Positions 34,001-45,300 of a DNA stretch of 64,000 bases are shown piece by piece. The DNA comes from Branchiostoma lanceolatum (lineage: Eukaryota > Chordata > Leptocardii > Amphioxiformes > Branchiostomatidae). Each line of letters starts with the position of its first letter. The stretch's first letter is position 1. The stretch covers positions 15,197,424 to 15,261,423 of the forward strand of contig NC_089732.1 of assembly GCF_035083965.1 (NCBI RefSeq), read 5' to 3'. The translations under genes were made by a program, and so were the position numbers. Below the pieces are notes generated by a model. That model saw only the letters and a program-made list of their open reading frames with translations, searched no databases and was not told where the DNA came from.

Positions 34001-34486
34001 GAGAGTGAAGTGGCAGTGTCTGCTACTTCTCAGCCCATCTATGGGAATGAGAGTGAGGTGGCAGTGTCTGCTACTTCTCAGCCCATCTATGGGAACGAGA
34101 GTGAAGTGGCAGTGTCTGCTACTTCTCACTCCATCTATGGGAACGAGAGTGAGGAGGCCACGTCTGCTACTTCTCAGCCCATCTATGGGAACGAGAGTGA
34201 GGTGGCAGTGTCTGCTACTTCTCACTCCATATATGGGAACGAGAGTGAAGTGGCAGTGTCTGCTACTTCTCAGCCCATCTATGGGAACGAGAGTGAGGTG
34301 GCAGTGTCTGCTACTTCTCAGCCCATCTATGGGAACGAGAGTGAAGTGGCAGTGTCTGCTACTTCTCACTCCATCTATGGGAACGAGAGTGAGGAGGCCA
34401 TGTCTGCTACTTCTCAGCCCATCTATGGGAACGAGAGTGAGGAGGCTATGTCTGCTACTTCTCACTCCATCTATGAGATAGATTAG
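31091..34486 (+). CDS. Single-exon LRR-Ig transmembrane receptor with a repeat-built Y-x-N tail
   Basis: The chosen ATG gives 1131 residues. It opens directly into a signal peptide (MFYRLKRLLVFLLIIVKKTG) and is preferred to the in-frame ATG 90 bases upstream. Domains: cysteine-rich LRR N-cap (C-x3-C-x3-C-D-C, residues 24-38), about 15 typical 24-residue LRRs (about 45-415), LRR C-cap (WHCDC, about 420, to about 470), one I-set Ig-like domain (Cys about 491 and about 541, D-A-G-L-Y-V-C motif) and a transmembrane helix (about 592-615) followed by RSRKNNK. The cytoplasmic tail has about 515 residues in two repeat series. About ten looser units of some 21 residues centre on VYENDDE. About sixteen 16-residue units follow, the later ones IYGNESEVAVSATSQP. 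I count 23 tyrosines in Y-x-N context. LRR-Ig proteins of this type act as adhesion or pattern-recognition receptors. The ligand is unknown. The frame is intact and intronless, with AATAAA 80 bases after the stop. Confidence 0.93.
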   Translation: MFYRLKRLLVFLLIIVKKTGPIAACSSSCSTSCDCPDKGLSSVPTHLPTRIHSLNLQSNHITHISQSDFSRYRGLTGLFLSYNQISYIQSGAFSNLPSLIDLLLDENKLENIQAGAFADLPQLEGLNLSNNKISFILAGAFINLPKLEELDLSRNEITDIRAGTFSNLSNLIQLDLSYNNITNIQLNSFLNLPRLISLDLNNNNITIIQGSAFSNTSQLQYLQLYFNHIAHIHSTLLSDLSQLKELDLYDNDIFSIETGTFSGLHIPHLQSLHLSYNQITNIQPGAFSNLPKLQLLNLEVNNINNIQCGVFLNLPQVEKLFLNSNKITSLQVCAFSDLSKLQELDLSSNLITYIRLGTFQNLPLLKQLSLSSNKITKIHSAVFSNLTKLNTLTLNNNQMEVLTSYNELSLMSNVDLHNNSWHCDCRMVPFRQKMTGSASFENQITCEEPRNLIGQRLQDIKAEELICVEPRISSFMGVENKTFKQSETVHLTCEVSGIPTPDITVTLPTGLKVTAESVGRVTVESNGTIIIRNAITADAGLYVCNAENPVGSASATMLLSMSAQRPASTSTQSTYSPTSDTASNADTTVSSMFGFIGFCIGICSVAFIGACVGLVVRSRKNNKVPHVNGINADTTVTPPDGVNVYENDDEGAASADSVSGQHINVYENDDDVAVSADSVSGQDINVYENDDEVTVSADTACAQQSNLYENDDELAVSADTVSGQDINVYENDDEVTISADTVSGQDVNVYENDVPVSDDSVSLQHINLYKNNEVTVSANSVAVSSINAYENGDEATVSANSEDGQDTLVYVNDDKVLIPASAESIKVTSINENNGIVAICNQSVSVPSMNVHENNDGEEGSVYPLFGQVNMYRNDKNDVVSAASHSIYGNENEEAVSAVSHPTNGNESEMAVSAASQSIYGHESEMTVSATSQPIYGNESEVAVSATSQPIYGNESEVAVSATSHSIYGNESEVAVSATSQPIYGNESEVAVSATSQPIYGNESEVAVSATSHSIYGNESEEATSATSQPIYGNESEVAVSATSHSIYGNESEVAVSATSQPIYGNESEVAVSATSQPIYGNESEVAVSATSHSIYGNESEEAMSATSQPIYGNESEEAMSATSHSIYEID
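33750..34477 (+). repeat. 48-bp coding minisatellite in the receptor tail
   Basis: Units of the form ATCTATGGGAACGAGAGTGA plus 28 bases repeat in frame. From about 33890 onward they are nearly identical at DNA level and alternate two subtypes, one with CAGCCC and one with CACTCC before ATCTATGGG. Earlier units are more diverged. The long minus-strand frame (33671-34624) and the second plus frame (33897-34481) arise from this repeat and are not genes. Confidence 0.95.
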
Positions 34487-34568
34487 GTGAAAGAAGTCAC
34501 GTGCCAATCGCTGCAGTGCCAACATAGATCTCTGAGGTGGAAAAATGCACACAAAAAAACATATTTTG

Positions 34569-34574
34569 AAATAA
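34569..34574 (+). terminator. Polyadenylation signal AATAAA of the LRR-Ig gene
   Basis: Canonical hexamer about 80 bases after the TAG stop, followed by an A-rich stretch. It is the nearest candidate, and others further on cannot be excluded. Confidence 0.5.
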
Positions 34575-34579
34575 AAAAA

Positions 34580-35484
34580 ACAACTTAGTCGGAAAGATAA
34601 GCCAAGCGTTTGTGATATAAACATGTCTTAAGCCTAGTGGAATTCTTCCGTAGATTGCATCAGAATCAATTCTTATTCATGTAGCGTTTCCTTATTAATT
34701 GGATAGCAAAGACGTGCATGTGTGAACACCAGGTCAAGACAACGGCCTATTGTAAAATTCATTTACTGTGCAGTTTTGGAAAAGATCCAGATCTTTATGC
34801 CTGTAGTATCTTGATTTATTTTTCATTCTTGCTATAGGTGAGAAAATATAGTTTACGTTTATCAAGACTTAATGAATGCATTGATGAAGTTAAGATCAAT
34901 TGACTGTTAAGCTCTGTGTGCGTAAGTATATGTCGATCTTATTCAGAGTTGTAAAAATTACTCAAACTATATCGATTTAGTTGTATCATATCATTGACAT
35001 CAAAATCAAAGTTGATTTTAGTATTATTCCTTGTGTAGTGAAGACGTATATGTGGTTGAAATATCTCACAGAAGATTTGTTATTGGAACCCACCATTTCA
35101 ATTTTGTGTTTACGTAAATACTATGTAGACTACTGCCTGTAAAGATGATGTTGTAGTGCCCTAGTCATTGCAGCAGTGCATTTATGTATAGCGAACATGA
35201 CCATTTGATTACGTAAAAATCTACTAGAACTAATATTGTACAAAGCTTAAAGACAATGCAAGACATGTCGACGAGTTGTCATCAACTTTCTATGATTATC
35301 TCTTTGTATGGCGTTATGTAACGCAACTGCTTTTAATGTGCTTGTGTCACCAATAACACTAGACATTTCCTAACAAGCAACCACTGTTATTTCATTAACA
35401 TAGACGTTTGTACAAAATGTATACATTTCTTATGTTATTCAACATCGAATCTTATAATTGATACTTTCAAATCTTCGTTCCCGT
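34580..35484. other. No recognisable gene
   Basis: AT-rich 3' flank of the receptor gene. No exon, repeat array or RNA gene was recognised. Confidence 0.4.
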
Positions 35485-35755
35485 GGCCTGGTAATCAAGT
35501 TGATTTCCAGCTCGTGAGGTCATATTGAAAAGGGTGTCTGGTTAGTTCCAGGTACCGCGAATGGGAAAATAACGTTGTTTTGAGACGCAAACAGTGCATA
35601 ATCATCGTAATATATATGAAATGTCAAGTTTTTATAAGGTTTGCTTTTCTGTCTGAATCTAAAAGAACGTCTTGTAAGTCACAGTGCCAGGTTTAATGCC
35701 GGCTACCGTGTTCATTCTGACGTCACGAGCCGGAAATTATCTTGATTACCTGGCG
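35485..35755. repeat. MITE with about 40-bp imperfect TIRs
   Basis: The left GGCCTGGTAATCAAGTTGAT then TTCCAGCTCGTGAGGTCA matches, inverted, the right TGACGTCACGAGCCGGAAAT then TATCTTGATTACCTGGCGGC. About 270 bp, non-coding. Confidence 0.7.
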
Positions 35756-36358
35756 GCAGGGATCAAGAACTGGAAGTATGATTTTTTTCATTGGCTGAGC
35801 GTTCAAACTTTGTGTAAAATGGGAGAACCCCGTTTTTATTTCGTAAATTTATAGGTTTCTGAATAATAATGCTATTGTTACATAATGGTAGGACTATGTT
35901 GTATTTAAGTGTCGTATGCACTTTACAGCCCCTCTCTTTTAACCCTTCGCAGTGGATTTTATTGTATTGTATAGCATTATATTGCATGACGTACATTCAG
36001 TGTAGCTCAAGATGCATGGTATTGTAATTAAGCACAAAGTAATAAAATATGCACCTGAAAAACTCTTATATTCATGGGAATTACTTGAGGCCATGAGGAA
36101 TGAAAGCAACCACCAACAGGAGAACGCAAAGTTCAACGTTTCAAATGAAAGTAAACTAAGAAAAAGGCATTTAATTGGTATATCAAAAGACGACAATGTA
36201 GAGAACGGTAAAGAGCGATTGAAAAAGGAAGCATTTTGGTGACAATTCCTACGCTAGAGTATCATCTTAGCTACCTCTCTTATGCTTTTAACGGCTTTGC
36301 ACAAGGTTGTCCTGATTGACACAACTGTAAGCACAGGTAAAACAAAGATGAATAACAA

Positions 36359-38580
36359 TTTCAATTTTTTTTTCTTTATTGGTATTTCAAAATAAATTAC
36401 AAACTCAAACACTAACAGAAAAAAGGAAATACATGGGCACAACAAAAGCCAAATAAAAACCGGGACAGTGTGTACATGTGCAGCACATATACACTTACAG
36501 ACGATCATAGCCTCCCTTATGAGTATCAATTGTAGTTAGCCTCCGCTCCAAACAATATTGTATATGATTACATGTCCTTAATTCGTTACATCTATATTAT
36601 AATCGGTTTGAATAGTAGTATACTATTAGTATCAATAATTTCAAATAGTAATACAATTAATGATAGTATCAATAATTACATATAATGTAATTCACATGAA
36701 ATTAAATTAAACATAAGGTTCCCCACTTACCCCGATGCTTCTCCAGCTTACCCCTCCGAGATGCAATGAGACGTTCTGTCTTTTCAAAAGAAGATACTAA
36801 TTTTCTAAAGGACTGGAAATTTATTATTTTTAAACTTCTACACCGGAAGATGAAAATTTTACCTAACAAAATTATCAGATTTTTAAGGGGAGATGCATTT
36901 GTAGATATATCTCCAAACATAATCATAAAGGAATCTAAGTCAAAATTCATAGAAATCTCTTCTTTTAACCAATTTTGTATATTATTCCAAAAAGATACTA
37001 CATGTGGACATTCCCAGAAAACATGAACATAGGATTCTTCATTATTATGAGAGAACGAACAGGAACTAGTATCTATCAGTTTCCATATATTTAGGATTCT
37101 ATTACAAGGTAAAAATTTATTAATTAAACGGTGTTGAAAATATCTACTACTAGGATCTATCGTGCATCTATATAAATTTGGGAATACTTCTCGCCATGGT
37201 ATAGGTTTGTCAAAATAGTAGTACCATGATAGTCTAGTTTTCTGAGCTACACTAATTTCATTTGTGGACACAAGAAAGTAGATATACATGCTTTTGTTAA
37301 TTTTGATGTTGCGTAACCATTTGTAATTTTTTTGAATTGGCAAACAAACAAAGTCCTTCCACATTTCACTGCTGAGTATTTTTCTCCATTTAGCAGGATT
37401 GGCTGAAATAAGTTGTTGATATCCGTGTAGGTCGCAAGTATTTTGATAATTAGCACAGAACTCAGCATATGACATAAAATTTCCTTCTTCGGACAATAAA
37501 TCATTAATGAAATAAATTTTCCTATTTAGAAATGCAGATAACTTTACCATCAATGGTAATATCAGAATTTAACCAAGTCACTTGTTGTCGTATATTTTCT
37601 GGCGTCGTGGGTTCTACATGCTGAAATTTGAACCAGGCATTGAACATGTCAGAATAAAATCCTTTTAAACAAAGGCTAGATACCGAGGACAGCTGATAGA
37701 AGAGGAATAAACTCAGACTTAGCCGGGGGTGAACAACGATTACCCAAGATAAAAACCACAGTGGGTGAAGATATAGTTTCCGTATCCATGAAGCTTTCAT
37801 TGTAGTATTGAATGCACGCAAGTTTATTAAATTCAATCCTCCATTTTCCATTGTATTGTGTAAAACCTTTCTTGCGACTCGTTCCGGGCCGTCATCCCAA
37901 ATAAAAGAAAATATCTTCTTTTCACATGCTTTAAAAAACGAATCATTTGGGGATGGTAAGACTTGAAATAGATTTGTGAATTGGGGAACCACCAGGGTAT
38001 TGACAACAACAATTTTTCCATAAAGAGACAAAGATTTATTTTTCAAAGGGCGTAATAATCTGTCTAGTCTTTCCAGTCGGGGTTCAAAATTAATGTTCGT
38101 AATTAAGTTTATATCAACAGGAATATTAATACCTAGTAGATCGACATCCCCGTCAACCCATTGTATCGGCAAATGAGTAGGTAAGCGAAAATTGGAGAAC
38201 TTCAATGTCCCTAATCGTAATATTTTATATTTGTCTATATTTAAAGACAGGCCAGATATATTCGAAAAAACGTTCTAAATCAGACAACAGGGCGTAAAAT
38301 GTTTCCAAATTCGGTTCAAAAGGGAAATTCGAATCATCGGCGTATTGTGATATTTTTTGTAGTCTTTTCGTGAATCCTTAAACCCCGAATAGACTGATTA
38401 GACCTAATCTTAATTGCAAGAACCTCAACCGCCATGAGAAAAAGGTATGGAGACAATGGACATCCCTGGCGGACTCCGCGCTTCAGAATAAAGGGATCGG
38501 AAATATAACCATAATTTATAACAGAACTTATTTCAATTTTTCTTAACTCCCCCTCCCCTTTCCACAAATTATCTGCTCAA
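36359..38580 (-). mobile_element. 5'-truncated L1/Tx1-like LINE, decayed
   Basis: Minus-strand frames in order give a reverse-transcriptase core: FILKRGVRQGCPLSPYLFLM at about 38470 and, in a shifted frame near 38345, QYADDSNF, the catalytic Y-A-D-D box. Next comes the L1-type thumb region with SLYGKIVVVNTLVVPQFTNL and FIWDDGPERVARKVL (38205-37522). The C-terminal domain follows (37553-36702), with FLPCNRILNIWKL and YVHVFWECPHVVSFWNNIQN. There are frameshifts near 38340 and 37530. The 3' end has AATAAAGAAAAAAAAA at about 36360-36377. The upstream endonuclease is absent. The element cannot be active. Confidence 0.85.
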
Positions 38581-38995
38581 CACATCTACATGATTACAAA
38601 TATCATACGTTTCTGAAAAAAATTGTTACTATGAAATATACAAATCCGAAATATAGGAATAACAGAAGAAACTGTTCCAATTTACAAGACCAACTAACGT
38701 AAGGGAAGACAAGAAGGGATGAAAGAAAGGGGGTTTGAAAGGGAGGGAAAGAGAGAGAGATGGAGAGAGGACAGAATAAGACGGAAGTGAATGAGAAATG
38801 TCACATTCCTTCAACAGCAGGAGTCAAACTAGTCTGGATGAGGGCTTGAATAAAATCTAAACGGAAACATGCAGCGTCTTTTCTAAAAATATGGCGTGAG
38901 TGCGTACGGTTGGCTTGAGAGTGCCCACTACTTTGCCTGCCGACGAAGACAAGATGGATAGAATTTAACCGAATAACCATGATTTTGCACCAAGA

Positions 38996-39023
38996 TAACT
39001 AACCAACCAACCAACCAACCAAC
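38996..39023. repeat. AACC microsatellite
   Basis: About seven AACC units in a row. Confidence 0.9.
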
Positions 39024-39556
39024 CGGGAGATTGAATTTTTAGAAATGGCCTAGATGGTTATGATGACAAGCATCAATTATGGTGACCGATATTTTTTGTT
39101 CCTCATTTGTGTTTCTTATCTAATACATTAGGGTCATGAATTTGAATTCTTTAAGATTAGTTACTAGAATATGTGGCGAAGTAGTAAGTCTTAAGGGCAC
39201 AGGACGACTAATGCCGGCTTGGACTGACGTGTGCATGATTAGTCATACATACACGCACGATTGCATGATTTTCATATTCGAGCCCTGTACTGTCAAGGTC
39301 TTGTCCAATTAACTTCTGAACACCATGTTAACGAGGACGTCAATTTTGCCATTTTATGCAAAGATGTTCATCTGACCGACCAAGCGAAAAAGGGTGTCCA
39401 TGTAACCAACCTTCCAACAAATCTATGACGTCGACTCAACCAGTCAAACCAGGCATGGCTTTCGTTCAACCGACCGATCAACGGATGGCGTCGTTTAGAT
39501 AACCATGTCTGCTTGAGACAGGAACTATCCATCACGCGCCTTTGTTTTGCTCTGAT

Positions 39557-39770
39557 ACTGTAAATGCATTTAAGCTCGCGTGGTTCTTATTTCGCACTAA
39601 GTCGAAAATGGAGTGTTCGCGATCGTGGTTTTAAGTTCGCGCCAGCGTTATCGGTACATACTGCTACAGTTTTGGACAAAAAAGTTTGTGGTGGTTTTAA
39701 GTTCACGGTGAAACGTTCACGGCGAAAATCACTAACATAAAATCACTGCGAACATTTCTGCATTTACAGT
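39557..39770. repeat. MITE with ACTGTAAATGCA termini
   Basis: ACTGTAAATGCATTTAAGCT at the left is answered by an inverted CTGCATTTACAGT at the right. Subterminal words such as TTTTAAGTTCGCG and TTTTAAGTTCACGGTGAA recur inside. Length 214 bp, non-coding. Elements with these termini are, as far as I recall, common in marine invertebrate genomes. Confidence 0.8.
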
Positions 39771-40059
39771 CCTTTGATCCCTATTCCACTAAACAGCGAT
39801 CTGGCGACGCTCTCGTTGCGACCTGGACCGGATTTGTCTAATCCTTTATTTCATCATAAGAATAAAATACACAATGTGAAATTATGACTAAGAAAACACA
39901 CACACAGATCGTGGAATGATTCGTTTTTATCTATGATATTTGTTGAGCGCTGTGTTAAATTGAAGGTCACATAGAGCATGTGGTGAGGGCGCCGTCCTTG
40001 TGGAATGGGGGTATAAGTGTACGTTCCACTGTCAGCACGCACCGGGCAGGGCAGTATAA

Positions 40060-40417
40060 GGGCCCTATCACACTTGTGCGTATATTCAAGGGCGCGTGAG
40101 TGGCGTATTAATTTAACATTTTTTTTTATCTCCATGAAAAATGGAGATATTGTTTTGGGTGTGTCTGTGTGTCTGTCTGTTTGTCTGTTTGTTTGTGTTT
40201 CCGGACTACTGTTGTCAGCATAACTCAAGAACCTCTTGTTTATTTCAGTAAGATTTAAGGAGGAAAAGTTGTTTTCTACTTTGAACCCACCGTTGTGCAG
40301 TCTAGTGATTGAAACTAAGAAATCGCTTATTCGGCTGCCAACTTAACCTAAACAAAAAAAAAATGTTAATACGGAACTCATGCGGGTCTGTATATACGCT
40401 CAAGTGTGACAGGGGCT
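40060..40417. repeat. TIR MITE with a second hairpin repeat inside
   Basis: GGGCCCTATCACACTTGTGC then GTATATTCAAG at the left pairs with an inverted GTATATACGCTCAAGTGTGA then CAGGGGC at the right. Inside, from about 40128, TATCTCCATGAAAAATGGAG followed by GTGTGTCTGTGTGTCTGTC looks like a separate repeat inserted in the MITE. Non-coding. Confidence 0.65.
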
Positions 40418-40997
40418 TTACTTCGAATGTAGCGTTCGTCAAAGCTAACTAAATAAAGACAGACATTCCACACAAAAAAGGATAAAGATCTTAGCACATG
40501 CTTCCAAACTGCCATTGTACAAAGATTTCTAGTAATTTGGTATAAATATCAAAGGGATACATGAAAAATATTGCTTGTGCAGATAGCTAACCCCAGTTGT
40601 AAATAAATCAGCTTTGCTATGTGAACGGGGGAGAATTAAAAGGTAACATGGCCCTCCTGAATGTGAAGACTCGAGGTCCACGCATCTTACGTATATAGTG
40701 CATACGGAGCTGTATATTAATTATGAATTCATATAGAAGGCCTTCACATTACAGAATACATTTTACAGAGTCCGAAATTACCAATGCGATAAATGTATTA
40801 GAAATACCGGTGTGGACGGCAGGATAATTAATGAAATTCTAAATGTATTCAGTCGCACAATCTTCAGTGGGAATCGTTCTCAAGAAGGTAAGGAACGAGA
40901 AGAGCAGGTTGATAAGATGACACAAAATCATTGATTCGTAGAACAAGATCAAATAGTTTCTAAATAATTACAGACATTGATAACGGAGGTACAGTTT

Positions 40998-41030
40998 CTT
41001 GTCTGTCTGCCTGTCTGTCTGTCTGTCTGT
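40998..41030. repeat. GTCT microsatellite
   Basis: Eight or so GTCT units with one GCCT. Confidence 0.85.
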
Positions 41031-41400
41031 TGACAGAAGAAGAATGAGAAGAGATTTATCATAGATAGTGAGATCTATGTGCGGTCACTTTTAGAACATT
41101 TCCGAAATATCTAATGAACTTAAATGTATTCAAATTTGCGTTTTTGAAGAATTTTCCAAGATTTAATTTTTTTATATGTAAGGCCATGTTGACTTGATCA
41201 TATGGATGATATCCTCTGGGAACCCCGAAACTAATGCGAGCGTGAGAATAAAAAAAAAAGTTTGAAAAGGAAAAAAAAAAGTTGTCCTATTTATGAAATC
41301 TACGTGCTTAGGAAGGTTAACAAACGAGTAACACAGGGAGTAAGGTATACCGAATGATAGATTCTTCATTTTCACTTCTTTACATCTTCTCCTTTGACTT

Positions 41401-41935
41401 GGAACTGATATATATTTATATATATATATATATATATAAAGTTTATTGCAAATTCCTGTCCGTAGGCTAATTGCAAGTTCATGCACGTGTATACGTAACA
41501 CAGAGTGGACGAACAGATAATGATGAACAATATAACATATGACTACTCTAGTCTTAACTACTGACACTAAGGTCTAGCTTATTATTATGGGTTCGGCTTC
41601 TTTTTGCAAGACAGTGGAAGACGAATAATCCCGCTTTTTCTGTTATGTGTGGGTTTTGTTATGTTAAGAGGAGAGTAGTTTTCTTTTCGTCTGAAAACGT
41701 GGAGAAATTAGGATGGAAAATGGTGACGTCTTTAAACAGTTTATTTCTTTCGTGGTCGTAGAACTGGCAACTTGACATAAAATGTGTTTCGTCTCCCACC
41801 TTGTTTGACATACAGTATTTACAAATCCTTTCGCACACAGGTAAGTTCTTGTACCGCCCTCTCTCAATTTCAAGGGGATGGGCACTAATTCTAATTTTGG
41901 TAATAGCAGCGCGTAAATCAAAGTTATCTAATTAG
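41401..41935 (-). mobile_element. 3' end of a LINE (CR1/L2-like)
   Basis: On the minus strand the stretch 41935-41700 reads, across two frames, ICKYCMSNKVGDETHFMSS then CQFYDHERNKLF. This is the C-x2-C...H-x4-C zinc-knuckle-like tail seen at the C-terminus of CR1/L2 reverse transcriptases. Downstream an AATAAAC at about 41443 is followed by a (TA)n tract at 41405-41438, a plausible 3' tail. 5'-truncated and frameshifted. Confidence 0.6.
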
Positions 41936-42349
41936 TTAATTTACCGCATGTATTTGATCATTTTGCAGCTGATTTGTGTGATGTACAGTATAGTCAAAAG
42001 CTTCTTCTTTTTTTTGAAACAGACGAAAATTGATGCGCGCGGATATCATCAATAGGATATAAAATCAACATGGCCTAAGCGTTTAACTTTATTCTAAATT
42101 TTTCAAAACTATTCCCTTAAGGCTAAACCCTCAAGGTGACTTGGTTCTGCTTACTCGATTCTTTTGAACATATACGAGGGTATGATGAAAGAAACAAAAT
42201 TTGATGAAAGTCTCAAAACAATAATCGTAAATAATTCTTTTGTGCGAAATAATGTTTTGTTGCTTGAGACTAATCATTGTAAAGGTAGATAACATTTTTC
42301 GACTTACAGGCTGTGGACTGAACTTTAAGCGCTGAAGATTTAAAGGCAG

Positions 42350-42790
42350 TAGACATTATACAGTGGAATGTTTATACCCTTCATTGCGTCAACATTGTCG
42401 CAAGGATAGTCTACAAATTTTCCTTCCTACATGGGACGGAGGACAGGGAGAAGACCCTTCCGACTTGTCAATGAAAACTTTCAGGAAATAAACAATCTAA
42501 AAAAAGTGAACTTAAATTATTGGCCGATGAAACTTACCATGATGTTCTTATTCTTACAGAAACATAGCTTGATATTTCATGCAATATTTCATAATTCTTT
42601 CCGAGCCACCTGACGATGTCTGTGTTCTTTAAAAACACAACAGATCACAGCCATAGCGGTGCCCTTATTGCAATATCAAACGACTTCATTTGCTTACAAG
42701 AACCCCAGCTGGAGTCTGATTGTAAAATGGTTTGGGTTAAAGTCCAACCTGTAGGTGCTAAATCTTTGTACATATGTAGGTATCATAGAA
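42350..42790 (+). mobile_element. Endonuclease-domain fragment of a CR1/L2-like LINE
   Basis: Translation across frames gives ETYHDVLILTET, SGALIAISNDFICLQEPQLE and VWVKVQPVGAKSLYICRYHR. These are successive blocks of an APE-type LINE endonuclease (L-T-E-T-W-L, G-G-x-x-I-A-x, L-E-x-x-W-V-K). Stops and frameshifts interrupt it. It may be a displaced part of the same family as the minus-strand fragment at 43.6-44.5 kb. Confidence 0.6.
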
Positions 42791-43559
42791 CACGTGCACG
42801 TTTTTACGGCGCTCCACATCAATGGTTGCCAGAGAGTGGTACAAAGAACATACTTGGATAAGAAATGCATCCACACTGTTCATCAGCCATTCACGTTCCG
42901 TGTTACAAGCGGCAATGCTCTGACACGTTTTCGCGAATAAACCTTCTGATTTAGTGCCGCGCTAGACAGTTTTTCTAATTCAGCAAGCTCTCGTAATTCT
43001 GCCCTCTTAAGAAATCGGTCAACATCAACATCGAACACCGTCTACCCTTTGGCAAATATCGTTGCTATCTTTGTATTCCGATTAATTTTCATGAACGGTG
43101 CCAATCACATGTTAAAGACTAACAGGTCTCTGGACCTCCCTGTGCGTTGACTCGTTCCGCCACCATCACGGCCAGACATGTACAAAAAAGGGAAGGAAAA
43201 CAACATCGTCAGACGACAGCGCTGTTAACGTTGTTTTTCTTTGGTTGGTTTTTACGTTCACGAAACGGAAATTTGCGTCGACGATATTTTGGATACTATT
43301 TTGCTGAAGTAAACATTGTTTATCAACGGAGGAGGGTGGACGGGTATACTGGTTATGTTGGATTTGGGGCAGTGAATGTCAATTAAGACGCCATCTTGGT
43401 CGTAACACAAATGAAATCGAATAGTGTGTGGTTTCTACACTTGTTATCAAATATATCAAGATCATCGCGACCTGTAAGAATGTTACCTTTTCGATCTCAG
43501 AATGGTGAAAATAATGTTTAGACTGATTAGCGCCACATGCATGTGACATGATGTGTTTT

Positions 43560-44530
43560 AAACTCGACTCATTGTCTTGTCCTTGTAACCCACGCAGTGG
43601 TAACTCTGGATTGTCTACAACCAGACGAAGGTAAAAAAAGAACCAATCTTGCGACCCTAGCCTGAATATCATTTGAGTGATGATTATGACAATCTGTATA
43701 TGTATCTGTATAGCCGGTATAACCGCCCTTCGGCGTAACACACCAGCTTGGTTGATAACTCTGGTACTCAAAGGTATGACTTTTCTTTGTACTTTTCTGA
43801 GCTGGTATTAAATACATATCAGTCAGTACGTCCACAAGTTTATTAGTCATTTTGTGCATCATGCAAAGCCTGGATATTTTTTTCATTCTTCAAGTGACAT
43901 CAACTGCAGGTCTGTTACATTTTGGTGACACAAGCCCCCCTGTCATAGCTGTTCGTGCAGAATCTGGCTGCTTGGTTCTGCACCCTCTTCAGTTTATACT
44001 TGTCTTTCTATGTGTATGGTTCCCATAGAATACTGTTGCAGCATATTCGAGGTTTAATCTTACTAGAGACGTGTATGCAAGTGATTTTACTTTGCTGGGC
44101 ATGCCCACAAATTACGTTTGATCACTCCCAACGTCTGTTTAGCCTTAGATGTCACTTTGTTTATATTGGTACCCCACTTCAGTCCAGTTGTAAATGTAAC
44201 GCCTAGGTACGGGTGGATTTTTGATGTTGCTTGAGACTGCCCACAGGACTGGTAGGTGGTTAAAGTTGGGGTTCGCTTGTTTGTTATTGGCATGATGTAA
44301 CATTTTCGGCATTAAACTGCATGAGCCATCTCCTTTGCCATTCCTCAAGGGTGTTCAGGTCTGCATGCAGGAGTTATGAATCATTCTGTGTAGATAACAG
44401 ACAGTCTTCGGCAAATAACCTCACATTTAAATCAAGCTGGTCTGGCAAGTCATTTATGTACCAGAGGAAGAGTTATGGTCCCAGAACGGTTCCTTGTGGA
44501 ACTAGTTGTTGTGTTTCGTTCGTATGAATG
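43560..44530 (-). mobile_element. Reverse-transcriptase fragment of a LINE, decayed
   Basis: On the minus strand, frames in order give a P-Q-G-T-V-L-G-P-like block near 44500, an eroded L-F-A-D-D-like box near 44405 (ICRRLSVIYTE), IHPYLGVTFTTGLKWGTNIN with KVTSKAKQTLGVIKRNLWAC (44240-44100), SLVRLNLEYAATVFYG near 44060, and the C-terminal RLCMMHKMTNKLVDVLTDMY (43886-43800). These are the RT active-site to thumb blocks of a CR1/jockey-type element. Many stops; not functional. Confidence 0.7.
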
Positions 44531-44559
44531 TAAAAGCCAAAACAAACGAAACATTACAA

Positions 44560-45300
44560 TGAAAGTTTATTGGTTTCTCTTGCAATTCTATTAGCAAGCA
44601 CAAATCGGCTGTTCCAAAGAAAGCTGCAAGGAGGCTATATACCTTTTTTCTGTGAGCAGGGGCTGCCAACAGGCAAAAGGTAGTGTCAACGCAATGACTG
44701 ATGTTCACAAAGGCTGAAGCAAAGACAGTTCTAAAGGATCTATGAAAGGCCCAAATTCAATCGCTCCTCTATGACAACAACTTCAACCAGCGGACCCAAA
44801 GCCAAGATAGTCCGTTAAAGTCCTTAATATAATCTATCCATGAGTAACAAGTCTCACAACAAAACAACAAAGGAGCGACATCGAGAAATTGAGAATACAA
44901 GAACAAAAGTAAAATGAAACCTTAAGCTAGATCTTCCCCGAACTTAACGTGTATATCAGTTGTTGAGAGTAGAGGTCTGCAGTCCCGGTAGGAAAAGCTG
45001 CTGAACAGCGATCTGCCGGTTTTTGTGTCCTGCGCTGTTTTACCTGATCTATGGTTTGAGCTGGAACTTGGAATTATAAGCAAATGAATTATGAAAAAGC
45101 AACAGACCAATTTCCTCAGCACAAGTCATTTTAGTCTATTTGCCAACACAATGGGGCTCTATGGGACGGCAAATAGACTATTTTATTTGTTTGTTTGTGT
45201 GTTTGTCTGTTTGCTTGAATAGCTAATATATTGGTATCACTATTCTTGTATATTTTATACATTTGCTACTATCTAATTCTCAATCTTACTTAACCTTCAG
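44560..45300. other. No recognisable gene; short inverted repeat
   Basis: AT-rich. TAGTCTATTTGCC at about 45138 recurs inverted at about 45163 as GGCAAATAGACTA. No exon recognised before the acceptor at 45300. Confidence 0.4.

Noticed and set aside
33671..34624. 317-codon minus-strand frame and 194-codon second plus frame over the receptor tail
   Set aside because: They mirror the 48-bp coding repeat of the LRR-Ig gene; no independent start context or domain.
41172..41567. 131-codon minus-strand frame
   Set aside because: It crosses a (TA)n tract and the 3' tail of a LINE; not plausible as a gene.
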